From Pseudisothecium myosuroides (taxonomy: Eukaryota; Streptophyta; Bryopsida; Hypnales; Lembophyllaceae), in assembly GCA_951799445.1 (NCBI GenBank), contig OX637296.1, positions 15,004,001-15,068,000 of the forward strand: a DNA stretch of 64,000 bases. The letters run 5' to 3'. Below, one piece after another: positions 46,085 through 57,005 of the stretch. Positions within the stretch are counted from its first letter, which is position 1, and the number at the start of each line of letters is the position of its first letter. The notes beneath the pieces are model-generated. The model saw only the letters and a list, made by a program, of their open reading frames with translations, searched no databases and was not told where the DNA came from. The translations under genes were made by a program, and so were the position numbers.

Positions 46085-46200
46085 TCCAGGCCATCAAACC
46101 AGCATCAGTCTAGGCCATCAAAACCAGCATCAGTTCAAGCCATCAAACCAGCATCGGTCCAGGCCATCCAAACCAGCATCAGCCAGGCCATCAAATCAGA
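46085..46200. repeat. 25-bp tandem array in element copy A
   Basis: About five units of CAGGCCATCAAACCAGCATC-type sequence. Copies B (35,905-36,165) and D (38,645-38,765) carry unrelated short arrays at the same relative position, all upstream of the 63-nt exon. Confidence 0.65.
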
Positions 46201-46970
46201 ACAAGCAACCAGCTGGTCCCTGTTTGATTTGTTTATTTTTTTATAAAAAAATATAAAAATATAAAAAAATAAATAAAACTTCCCGACCCCCCAGCCAGCC
46301 CCTGCCGACCAGCCGGAGGGCCAGGCCGTGGTGGGCAGGCCGTGGTGGGCAAGCCGTTGGGGCCCCAGCACCGAACTCTCCCTTTTTTTTTGCTGCATTT
46401 TTTTTTTTGGTTTTTGATTTTCTAAAAATCAAAACAAAACCAAAACAAACCCAAGAAGGTTGGACGGATTATTTGCTAAACTAGGGGTTGGGGTAGGATT
46501 AGAGTTGACACAAAAAAACACAAGGGAAGAGGGAGGAAAAAGTGGAGAACCCTTGCACCTGCACACACTCTCACCAAACACACCTGCATACAATGGAAGG
46601 AGGTTAGAGAAGGAGGAGATGAAGTAGGCAAGCAAAGGTGGGAGACGATAAATAGTAGCCTAGGTTAGGAGTAGGTAGGCTTAGGAAAGGAAATCTTGAG
46701 AATTCATAGTAACCGATGGGAGGAGGATTAGGATGACACAAAGCAAAGTTGTGTAAGAGGGTAGGAGGACCATTTAAACCCTTCTCGTAGTTTGAAACCA
46801 TAGTGTAAGTCTCATAAAAACTTAGGTGGAATAGTGCTAGTGTAGAAGAAAGAGGAAGAAGGGAAAGAAAGGAGGAAGGGAAAGAGGGAGTTTAGATCAT
46901 CAAAAATTGTAATATTTTCTAAAATAAGCGGTGAGCTTGGAAAAAATTCAAAACAAAGCCAAAGACTACC

Positions 46971-47033
46971 ATGGAGCGTGAGGATGTACACGTGGACGTG
47001 GACGAAGATATTTCCGACACCGGTAGTGAAGAG
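46971..47033 (+). CDS. First coding exon of large element, copy A
   Basis: ATG then 21 codons rich in Asp/Glu (MEREDVHVDVDEDISD and five more) ending GAG at a consensus donor GTGAGT. Length 63 nt, identical to the exons of copies B and D although the peptide sequences differ widely; the phase-0 donor is kept. It should join exon 2 near 48,555. Function unknown; acidic tail only. Confidence 0.5.
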
Positions 47034-48554
47034 GTGAGTTTTTAATTTAATCTTTGATGTTTCTCCCTAATTAGCATTTATTTTCCTAATCAGCCCTTAG
47101 AGCGTAATTAGCATCCGAGATTAGTGCAAATTAGAAGTTTAGATTCAAAAAGTTATAGATTAGTGATAGAGGTTTCCAAAAACATATTACACTTAAGATT
47201 CGACCGAAAACTGACCGCGTTAGGCTAAGTTAAGCGGTAGGGGGTAGAACGGAGGAATTTTAATTATATTTGATTCACAAGGAACAATGGACAAAAATAA
47301 GAATTAGATTAGAAGGAGAATTTAGGATGAAAATTAAAGATCAAATAACGGTTAAAAACCTAGAGTTAAATTAAGATTTTAATTAGGGAAGTTAAAATTC
47401 AAAAGTCGAAATTTGGAATTAACTTTGGGAAGTAAAAAGTAGAGTAGGAAATAGAAGTCAAAAGTAGAATCCACTTAGAAAGTAGATAGTTGAGTTAGGA
47501 ATAGAGTTAAAATTAGAGTCAAAACCCTAGAGTTAAAAGTTGGAATTAAATTTAGGAGGGTAACATTAGAGTGAATCTAGGATTAAAACGATAGGATTAA
47601 ATTGGGAAGTAGAAAGTCAAAAGCCTAAAGTCAAAAGTTAAGATTAAATTTAAAGGTTAAACTTTAGAGTCAATCGGGAAAGTAAAAAGTTAAAGTGAAA
47701 AGCTAAGAGTAGAAGTTAAAAGTTAAAAGGTAGTGGTTAAATTTTAGAGTTAATTTAGGAGTAAAAACCTAGAGTTAAAAGTCAAACCATAGAGTTAAAA
47801 TTCAAGGGTAAATTTTGGGATTAATTTTAGAAGTAAAAATTTAGAGATAAAAGTCAAAAACCTAGAGTTATACGTAGAGGGTAAATTTAGAATAAAATAG
47901 GGAAGTGAAACCTTGAAGTTAAAGTCAAAACATAGAGTTAACTTTAGAAGGTAAATTTTAGAGTTAGTTTAGGAATAAAAACTGGGAGTCAAAAGTCAAA
48001 ACAAAGTCAAACGGTAGCATTAAATTTTGAAGTTAAATTCTCTAATTAGTTTGGGAAGTTAAAAAATCTAGAATACACGTAGGAGTTAAAAGTTAGAATA
48101 GGAGTTGGAACTTTAGGAATAGCTTTTAAAAGTAGAACTTCAAGGTGGAGTTTTAAAAATCCAAGATAGCCTTAGAGGTTCATGGAAGGAACATAGGGGT
48201 TCTCCTTTTTTACGTAGTTAGGGATATTAGAAATGACGCCAACTACCCAGTCTACCCTCGACATAGGATAGATAGTTAGTTAGAGAGTTAGAATTTTACC
48301 ATTATCCCTGAGCATTGCAGTTACCTTATGAGTTACTACATGCATTCTAATTATTCGCTGCCATCCACGACACTTAGGAAACGTTAGCAAAAAAGATCCA
48401 TTGCTTGGAAGGCACAGTGGACCACGCTCACATCACCCCCATATATTAAAAATGTGGATAAAGGCATAGAACCTGGTCGGTGTTCGCTCTATTACCAAGG
48501 GTGGGTAATCTAGCGCTCACAAGGGTCACCAAATGTCCTGAAGTTTTTTGACAG

Positions 48555-49045
48555 ATCTTCCTGCTACGCTTTAGAATCGGGATGATGTAGTGCTCCCGGC
48601 AATGCTGCTAGTGTTTGTCGAGGGAATGCACCTGCAATGGTGCGGATGGAATGACCTAGATCCTTTAGTCCCAAATGCGTCAGTTTAGATAATGATGGCA
48701 GACTTCAGTACCGCTTGTGAAATTTATCGTAGTTGGGAGGACTTTTTGGATTAAACAATTGAAAGTGCCGTTCACAGACTAGCGAGGTGAGACTTGTCTT
48801 TGTACATTGAGCCCTAGTGTTCAACAAAAGAGCTCATAAAGACCTCGTTTGACCGGAACTATGAGCTATTTGTGAATTTGTGGAAGCTGTCTCAAGCGCT
48901 TCTTGATGACAAGTTCCATCTCCAAGCCCTAGATATTTTGTCGGATTTGGATTTAGGAGAGCTTCAAGATGTCTTAAAGGTAGTGGGAACTACATACATA
49001 GACGTGACACACGTTGGTTGCTTGGAGGAATTGAATTTAAAGTAG
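48555..49045 (+). pseudogene. Exon 2 relic of large element, copy A (unknown protein)
   Basis: After a pyrimidine-rich acceptor ending TTTTTTGACAG, the frame starting at 48,557 reads as protein over about 160 codons: LPAMLLVFVEGMHLQWCGWN, then DFSTACEIYRSWEDFLD, KELIKTSFDRNYELFVNLWK, LDILSDLDLGELQDVLK, ending at a TAG at 49,043. Five in-frame stops occur (TAG, TAG, TAA, TGA, TAG), each explainable by a C-to-T change from CAG/CAA/CGA, as expected for methylated transposon DNA. No frameshift is needed. Mostly helical; I do not recognise a family, though a gag-like or regulatory protein is conceivable. Confidence 0.5.
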
Positions 49046-50039
49046 ATATTTCCAATCCATCGTTTATGACACTAGTGAGTGATTTCTCTGTCAACTTGAA
49101 CCTATAGCGTTTGTTTTATTTCTAGTTTCAATGGAGTAGTGAGGGTGGAAAAAATACCCTTAAGCTCGAAGCTCTTGTGCCATCCTAAAGCGTTGCTTTC
49201 ATTTACCTTCAAGTCGCTAGTTCCTTTGTCTACCATGTAAGTACTGATGTTTGTTGATTTTTTCAAAATGCAGAGTTCAAGAAGAAAAACTGTCGGTTGC
49301 ATCTTTTACATGTATACTTTCTCTGAAGCAGTCATATATACATTTTGTGAAGCTACTTGCACTGGTTTTAATGGTGTTTTCATGTATTAGATTTGTTGTT
49401 GTATTTATATAGCTATGAGTTTTGGGGGCTGATCGTATACTTCACTTGAGCATTTTGAAGATGTTAAAATAAACTCAGCCATTATGCGATTTTATATATT
49501 ATATAAAAACATTGAAGTCTATAATCAGATTTCTACAGACTTTGTGGATATGCAAAGTACCCTTATCACGGACAGTTGTTGCTATACCGTTTTGTATTCT
49601 TCAACACAAACTTTTCATTTTTTTTAATTTGATTTTGTTGTCACATGCTAAACTATGTTTTATGTAGTTTTCCTTGCACTTGGTTCATTCTTTTGTTCAT
49701 GACCATGACCCTAAACCATGATTCACAGTCCGACATACTTAATGAACTATAGGGTCTCAAGAAAACAAATTGTACATACAAGAAAACTAAGTATAAGGGG
49801 AAAAAATGGGGAAAAAGAAAAAAATGGGGTAAAAAAAAATGGGCAATAAGTAATATAGAGTATCTTAAAATAGCCCCCCCCACAAAATTATAAGTACCAA
49901 TAGGGTGCTCTAAAATACAAACACTTACCTTTATTACAATAAATACCATGCCTTATAATCTATGGAATAAGGTAAATACCCCCCCTTTAAATATGTCATT
50001 CACGCACGTGTACGCAAAATGTAAGAAGAAGTGATCCCC
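49046..50039. other. AT-rich spacer
   Basis: No coding exon recognised. Contains a purine tract GGGGAAAAAATGGGG repeated at about 49,797-49,845. Confidence 0.35.
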
Positions 50040-51310
50040 TTAAGACACTAAATTCCTAAATAAATTTTAAAATACTTTGCACATTGAAATTTAGAAAATC
50101 AAAAAATGCAACAAGTATGTCAATTTGTTACTATTCAAGTTTTTAGTTTTAAATAATTTATTTATAAAGTCAAAAACTGCATCAAAAATTTATTTCTTCC
50201 ATCCTACTATTCTGTACATTTCAAAAAAAAATCCTCCCATTTTTTACTTGATTACATTTCCAAAATATATTTTAAACTACTTTTCACATAGAAATTTTGA
50301 AAATATAAAATGCAACAAATATATCAATTTGTTACTTTACAAGTTCCTAGTTTAAAAAATATTGAGATTTGTTTCATTCTTCCGAAAATTTGTCATTGAA
50401 AATTTGAAGAGTTTAGAATAGGAATGTTTAAGAATTTTTTTTCCATCCCTACTATTTCTTGTATTTAAAAAAGAATCTATTTCCTTCCATTTTTTTAATA
50501 GACTACATTTCCTAAGTGAATTGTTAACTACTTTTCACGTAGAAATTTTGAAAATAGAAAAATGCAACAAGTATGTCAATTTATTACTCTAGAAATTCCT
50601 AGGTTAAAAAATTCTAAGATTTGTTTTACCATTCTAAGAATTTGTCATTGGTAATTTGAAAAATTTAGACTAAGAATGTTTTAAAAAAGTTCCATCCTTG
50701 CTATTCCTTGTATTTAAAAAAAGAATATATTTCCTCCTTCCTTTTTTTTAATAGATTACATTTCCAAAATGAATTTTTAAATACTTTGCACATGGAAATT
50801 TAAAGTATTTAGACTAGAAATGTTAAAGATTTTTTTTCCATCCCTATTGTCCTTGTATTTAAATATATATATATATATATTCTCCCTTTTTTTATTTGAT
50901 TACATTTTCAAAATAAAATTTTAACTAATTTTCATATAGAAATTTTGGAAATCAAAAAATGCAACAAGTACGTCAATTTCTTACTCTAGAAGTTCCTAGT
51001 TTAAAACAAAATGAGGTTTGTTTCACCCTTCCAAGAATTTGCCATTGGAAATTTGAAGAGTTCACACTAGGAATGTTTAAGGATTTTTTTTTCCATCCCT
51101 ACTACTCTTTGCATTTAAAAATATATATTTGCTCCCTTTTTTTATTAGACTAAATTTCCTAAATACATTTTAGACTATTTTTCACATAAAAATTTTGGAA
51201 ATGAAAAAATGAAATAAGTATGTCAATTTGTTACTTTAGAAGTTCTTAGTTTAAAAAATATTGAGATTTTTTTCACCCTTCCAAAGAATTTATCATTGAA
51301 AATTTAAAGT
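50040..51310. repeat. Satellite-like tandem array, unit about 200-260 bp
   Basis: Units share AAATGCAACAAGTATGTCAA, seen near 50,104, 50,308, 50,567, 50,957 and 51,207, followed by TTGTTACTCTAGAAGTTCCT, then TTTTTTTCCATCCCTACTAT and a CATTTCCAAAATGAATTTT-type block. One unit (about 50,770-50,900) is partly deleted and carries an (AT)n run. Five to six diverged units; non-coding. Confidence 0.75.
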
Positions 51311-51578
51311 AGACATATTAATTGTATTCTATTGGTTGTTGAAGGATTAATTAGAATGTATTTTAAAGGAAGTTTCATGAATTATTAGATATTGTTGCAT
51401 ATTTGTAATATGACAATGGAATATTTGTTTGTGTAGGTGTATTGACAGAAGACTTATTATAAAACAGATTACAACTTTGAAGAGGAAAAGGTGCATTTCG
51501 AAGTTCTTGAAGGATCCATTTCCATTGAAGAGAAGAAGGTACTTTCAAAGAGTATCATGGAAATCTTTCTTGCAGATT

Positions 51579-51976
51579 AAGGTAACCCCCCCATAACCGA
51601 CCGAATAAGGAATTTCGACATGATCTAGAGCAGTGAAGGCAAAACAAATATTTTTCAGAGGTACATAAATTGAAAAGACACATATTGCAAAAATTTGGTA
51701 ATTTTATCACTTAAATTGAAATTACTATGAATTTTGGGAGGCAAAAAGTGCGCCGGACCCATGGCCAATATATAGACTCTTCCAATTCCGATCATTCAAT
51801 AACTTCTTACCTAATCATTATTTCCCACTTTTTTTTTCACAACTTGGGACATGTATCATGTATTTATTAGTTCCAACTTTGAAAATGAAAAAAAAACGCA
51901 TTCTAAGCGTGGTCGGAAATACGTGCACCTATAGGTCGGGAATGGGTCAATGGTCGGGAATGGAGGGGGTTACCTT
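51579..51976. mobile_element. MITE, family J copy 2
   Basis: Starts AAGGTAACCCCCCCATAACC and ends GGGGGTTACCTT, with AGATT directly outside both ends (51,574-51,578, 51,977-51,981). Interior 51,690-51,940 matches J copy 1. The termini share only AAGGTA with copy 1. A 5-bp duplication may be chance. Confidence 0.6.
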
Positions 51977-51981
51977 AGATT

Positions 51982-53096
51982 CCCAAGGATAAAATTCCAT
52001 ATCTCTACCACATGGTATCATTACTTGAGTACGGTAAAACCATCGTGTGGGGAAAACAAATTGGTGGCACTTGAATGGTGATGTATGAGATGTTGAGAAA
52101 TCATCAATTGACATGATAAGTTTCAAATTCAAACATATAAAATTTACCTTTTCAAATTCTTTTATAAATGAAGCCATTTATTTATGATGACTACCAAAGG
52201 AGTTGGCCACCATGTAAATTGTTCTTATCAATTGAAAAATAGGAATTATGAATTAAAGTTTGGAAATATTGTTGTATAAAAAAAATTCTATGCTCATGTG
52301 TAATTTCACTTAGAACGAACTATATATAAACCTATGATAATGTGAATGACATTTCTATGTAAAACTAAATTTTTTGTAAAAAGTCTAAATTTTTCATTTC
52401 TTTTTACAAGGCATGTTGACAAGAATCACATGTTATAAGTTTCATGAATTTTGGATTTGTATTGATTGAAATGTTGCTTCTTAATATTAGAGCTCAAAAT
52501 TGTATTAATTTCATTTTTCACTCCATGAATTGCAAAAAAATAAAATGAAAATCCAAAATAACATCAAATAACTATATATTTAAAAAAATTGCAATTTTTG
52601 GAGTACAAAATGGAAAAAAAAAAACTTGAAGTCAAATGTCAATCAGTAAGATTGCAATGAATGGAAATTCAACTTCATGGAACTTGTAACATGTTATTCT
52701 AGTCAAGATGTACATTCTTAGAAGAAAAAACAAGATATTTTGACTTTTCAAAAAAAAATTTACATAGAAATTTTATTCAAATAAAAATTGGTCTAAATTG
52801 TATCCTTCTAATTAAAATTCTACATGAGGGTACAATCTTTTTGTACATTTCAAAGTTTCACTTTAAATTTTCAATTTATGAGTTTATAACAACAATTTAT
52901 ATGGTGGTTAAGTAATTAGGGGTATCACTATATATCTATAAATTTTTACTTGAATGTAAATATAAATTATTCATGCAAAAGACTTCAAATTTCTCTTCAA
53001 GAATTTTAGTTTTCCAAACATTTGTTGAAGTCATATATTATGCAATGAATTGATTAACATTTTATATTTATTTTCAATGTAAATTTGTACACCTGC
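51982..53096. other. AT-rich spacer or intron
   Basis: Very AT-rich, with no repeat or exon recognised. May be an intron between the exon-like stretches at 51,440 and 53,100. Confidence 0.35.
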
Positions 53097-53731
53097 ACCT
53101 AGAGATGTACCCATTGTTCAAGGTGTTTATGCAAAAAATGTATCGCTATTTGAGAGTTGCATTTCCGGGTCTAATGGAGAACCTTGAAAACATACTAGCC
53201 ACGGAAGGCTTGAATGGCACAGAAGGTCAATTTGCGGGAACTCCATTCACATATCTTGCAATCACCCGTACCATTCGTGTTTACCACATGATGATCCAAC
53301 CAACTATGAGTATGGAATCATTGTGTACTTGCATTTGAATAAGTTAATGTTTTTAATGTTATTTTGTTTTTCTTCAAATTTTTTTCATTACTAGTATGCA
53401 ATTTGTTTAAATTATTTACATTTGGATGAGTTTATTAATTCATTTTGGATTTTTTTTTTGTAGGTGGAGAAATGGAAATGGAAGATTAGCCGTCCTTGTA
53501 GCTACCACAGTACAAAATTCGTTTCCGTTGCGGAGATGGAGCTAGGATTGTTGTCAATAGCAACATTACAGTCCATTGTACAAAGTCTCCAAAACCTAAT
53601 GGAGTTTTGGAAATTGCTTTTGTGCAAAAAGGCCTTTCATTGTACAGTTGAGCAAGGCTTTGAAGATTCCAAATGAAGATCTTGCTAGCAAGTACTTTGA
53701 AGCAAGAGACCATTACACCACATGGTGGATA

Positions 53732-54458
53732 GGAGTCGTTGCAAGAAAGACCTGTACTAGTTATTTGTCACAAGGAGAGTTTCGAAACTTTCTTTTGCAA
53801 TAACTTTTGAAGCATAACTCGCATGAACTTGAAATTTTTATTGGAGATGTTTGTCTTGAATGTAATCATATCTCATGTTTTTTAGAAATTTTTAAAAATA
53901 ATTTTATATTTAAAAATCAAATAAGTTAATATGTCACGTTCTGTGTTATAGGGATTTTGAGTACTATGGAGTCTCCAAATTTAATGATTTAGAGCTGAAA
54001 TTTCTATGGTGTATTCCCATAGTAGTAAGTCATGTTTCTACCAAGGAAATTTTAAAATATTTTATTTTATGTCTTCTACGTTCATGCAAATAGGGCTCCC
54101 TTGCACGCTCAATTCTGAATATTAAAAATATTTTCAAGACTATTATTTTTGTGTAATATCTTCACCATGAATTCTTCCTAAATGGAAAAATTTTATTTTC
54201 TTTGAAAAAAAAATTTCCTATTTTTTACTAATTAAAACGTCCAAGTATTTATTTTCTGGCAATTTTGCACTTTTCTAGTTCTCCCACTTAAAGAATTTTT
54301 TGGAATTTTCCTTCATAGGGGACCTTTTCCTTACAAGTCTATACATTGTTCATATTTTTTATATTTTTTTAATTGTTTTTCTAATTTTATAGTACTCCTC
54401 CAAAAAAGGCTCAAAACTGCCACAATGGAACAAAAACAAGTATTTCTTGCAATGATCC
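53732..54458. mobile_element. TIR element, GGGTGATTGC family copy 7
   Basis: Left GGAGTCGTTGCAAGAAAG, right TATTTCTTGCAATGATCC. Interior related to copies 3 and 4. Matching 4-bp flanks were not found, so the border may be off by a few bases or mutated. Non-coding. Confidence 0.65.
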
Positions 54459-55404
54459 TTGAATGCAAGAAAAGACACACAATAGGATTTTCTTTTTGAA
54501 AAACGACTCAAATCCAAGTGCAAAATATGTATTCCAATGTTTGTTTGTACCCGCAAACTGGGTAGAGTCAAAAAAAGGGAGAAGGCAGTGCCGCTCCAAA
54601 TCTAATCTACTATTGGGCAACTCATTGAAAAAGGTCATAAATGGTCTATAATAGGAACCCATTACATATCCAAGCGTCATCATTGTCCACCCTCATTAAT
54701 TTTCCACTTCAGCTAACGAGGAAAACCAACCACCTTCCTTTTCTATAGCCTATTGACCTATGGCTTACCACCTACTAATCAAAATTGCCTCTGTGCCACC
54801 CCATACGCCATCTAGGATTGTGAACCTTCAATAAACAATTTCCAATGCACATGCTCTTCCTTGTACATTTTGCACAATAAAATTTGGTTTTCACATTGCA
54901 TAACACAAAGTCTCCTCAACTTCTAGCACTTTGCAGCATTTTTGTTTTAATTACTACAAACATCTTTGAAAATATGCTTGTTTTTGAGTTTTTTAATTTG
55001 AGTTCATATTTTTTAATTTGTGCAAATAGGAAGTGGTTCTTTATATTGTATGTGTATTCCTTGTGAAAATTGTTTATAATTGATGTTTATAAGTTTTTAC
55101 AACATTTGTTTACATCTTGGATACAATTGTTGGAAACTTGTATCCAATTGCATAAAAATATGATAAAACTGGACATATGCCCTTTTCTATTCACGTTTTA
55201 CTAAAAATCATTATATATCACCATATACAAATAAAAGTGATACTAGTATAAGATTCATAATGTTGTTTATTTTAGGTAATTTGCATTATTTTTTAAAACT
55301 AAAAATGTCTTGAGACTTTTTAATGTTTTATAGTGATATTTAGCATTTTTTTAAATTTTATTCATAATTCATAAATTCATTTTAAAAGATGGTTTAGAGA
55401 ACAT

Positions 55405-55407
<3 letters not shown>
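54459..55407. other. AT-rich spacer
   Basis: Nothing recognised apart from short A/T runs. Confidence 0.35.

Positions 55408-55439
<32 letters not shown>
55408..55439. repeat. (TA)n microsatellite
   Basis: About 16 uninterrupted TA units, located 35 bp before the foldback element. Confidence 0.95.
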
Positions 55440-55441
<2 letters not shown>

Positions 55442-55473
55442 CACTTATTATTATCACAATGATATTTGCACTA

Positions 55474-56563
55474 GGGTGAATGCAAGAAACACTTGTACTA
55501 TTTGTTGCGTTCCGTCACACCTTAGTTTTTTATTTTTGTTTTGGCTATAACTTTTGTGTTTTAAGTCCAAATGACTCAAAATTTATAGGGAAGCTACTCA
55601 TAACTATTATATACTATATCTGATTTTTGAGGATTTTTTAAAAATAATTTACTATTTATAAACAACCCCAAAAATTTCTCACAATGGTTGATTTAGGGGT
55701 TTTTAGCACCATTTAAGCACAAAAAAACGAATTTTGAGCTGAAATTTGGAGAGGTTGGTCTCTTAGTAGATTAATAGCTACTGTGCAAAGAAATTTTAAA
55801 AATACTTATGTTTATGTGGTGTAGAGGTGCACAAAGAGAGCTTCTTTCTACATTTTTTTTCAAAGATATAAAACAATATTTTGGTGATTTTTTGTGGTCA
55901 AATCTGATCACCAAAAAGTCTTCTCAAATATTCAATTTTGGTATATTTTTAAAAAAAAAATCCTATTTTTTACAAATTAAAATGTTAGAAGTGGTATTTT
56001 CTTCACCGGACTTTTGGACATAGAATTCATTTAGAATTCCGGTGAAGAAAATACCACTTCTAACATTTTAATTAATAAAAAATAGGATTTTTTTTTTTAA
56101 ATATATAAAAATTGAGTATTTGAGAAGACTTTTTGGTGATCAGATTGGACTAAAAGAATCACCAAAATATTGTTTCATATCTTTGAAAAAAAATGTAGAA
56201 AGAAGCTCTCTTTGTGCACTTCTACACCACATAGAAATAAGTATTTTTAAATTCCTTTGGATAATAGCTTTTAGTCTACTAAGAGACCATCCTCTCCAAA
56301 TTTCAGCTCAATATTCATTTTTTTGGATTTCAATTAGTGCTAAAAACCCCTAAATTAGCCACTGTGAGAAATTTTTGGGATTGTTTAAAAATAGTAAATT
56401 ATTTTTGAAAAATCCTCAAAAATTAGGTATAGTATATAATAGTTCTGAGTAGCTTCCATGTAAATTTCGAGTCATTTGGAGCTAAAATACAAAAGTTATG
56501 GCCAAAACAAATATAAAATACTAAGGTGTGACATATTGCATTAAGTGTTTCTTGCAATCACCC
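55474..56563. mobile_element. Foldback element (1.1-kb palindrome), GGGTGATTGC family copy 8
   Basis: Left GGGTGAATGCAAGAAACAC, right GTGTTTCTTGCAATCACCC; 4-bp duplication ACTA at 55,470-55,473 and 56,564-56,567. Two arms of about 530 bp are reverse complements, with a centre around AGAATTCATTTAGAATTCC at about 56,020-56,040. Closely similar to 9866-10,962. Its target site seems to have been CACTAGTAGAAAAC, a CACTA-type terminus. Confidence 0.8.
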
Positions 56564-56567
56564 ACTA

Positions 56568-57001
56568 GTAGAAAACGTAGGAATTTTGACAGAATTCTGT
56601 TGATTTAGTCGTGTTGTCCTGGCCACTTTTTTGTTGATTTCAACAGAAATCTATTAATTTCATTTCTATTAAATATCATTGTGATAATTTCTTTTCTAAA
56701 TCCTAGACCTTTTACTTTTACTTTTTTCTTTTGTAAAAAGTTAGATTTAGGATTTTCTATGTCAATAAGTTGCAACCTTTATAGATTCTGGATTTTAAAA
56801 TGAATTAGCTAGAATCAAATTCCTTATCAAAATATTTGAATTTTGACAAGTGAAGTACCTTCTTGCATGGAGTGTTGTCCTAGTCGTTGGAGCCACATTC
56901 CGCTTGGCCACTGGTACTTCCGGTCCACATGTTATTTGCAACCGGTGCAAACGAGTCAGACTTAGCGTGTGAGGTAGTTGAACAGACAATGTGATGTTCA
57001 C
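56568..57001. mobile_element. Possible CACTA-type remnant
   Basis: Joining the bases left and right of the foldback gives GCACTAGTAGAAAACG, matching the start of the CACTA MITE at 11,272. No matching right end TTTTCTACTAGTG was found downstream, so only a terminal remnant can be claimed. The rest is AT-rich with no gene. Confidence 0.35.
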
Positions 57002-57005
57002 CTTT

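Larger units (their letters stand above)
43623..49045 (+). mobile_element. Large 63-nt-exon element, copy A (most complete)
   Basis: In order: start TGTGAGCTCCC; G+C-rich promoter region; TATA-like TATTTAAG; a 94-bp leader array with four units (45,353-45,690); a region rich in CTTAGTTTTTGCAAAGTCCA repeats (45,950-46,050); a 25-bp array (46,085-46,200); exon 1 (46,971-47,033); an intron of about 1.5 kb rich in AAAGTTAGAGT-like motifs; and exon 2 relic. Copies B, C and D share parts in the same order. I found no second copy of the 5' end downstream, so LTRs are not demonstrated. Element class unknown; a long-leader retroelement with one LTR lost is possible. Confidence 0.6.
51440..53720 (+). 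pseudogene. Decayed unrecognised multi-exon gene
   Basis: Three separated stretches look exonic. First, 51,440-51,578 after TTTGTGTAG: YKTDYNFEEEKVHFEVLEGS, ending IMEIFLAD and TAA. Second, about 53,100-53,335, where two frames are open; one gives RDVPIVQGVYAKNVSLFESC and later HPYHSCLPHDDPTNYEYGII with one stop. Third, 53,464-53,730 after TTTTTTTGTAG, whose frame shifts twice: RNGNGRLAVLVATTVQNSF, then GARIVVNSNITVHCTKSPKP, then LSKALKIPNEDLASKYFEAR and DHYTTWW. MITE J2 and a TIR element border these pieces. I cannot name the family and the pieces may belong to more than one gene. Confidence 0.3.

Noticed and set aside
43623..49045. Calling copy A a full LTR retrotransposon
   Set aside because: The 5' block does not recur downstream, and no primer-binding site or polypurine tract was identified.
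53105..53338. Treating this 77-codon frame as an intact gene
   Set aside because: A second frame over the same bases is equally protein-like and neighbouring pieces are frameshifted, so it is listed only as part of a decayed locus.
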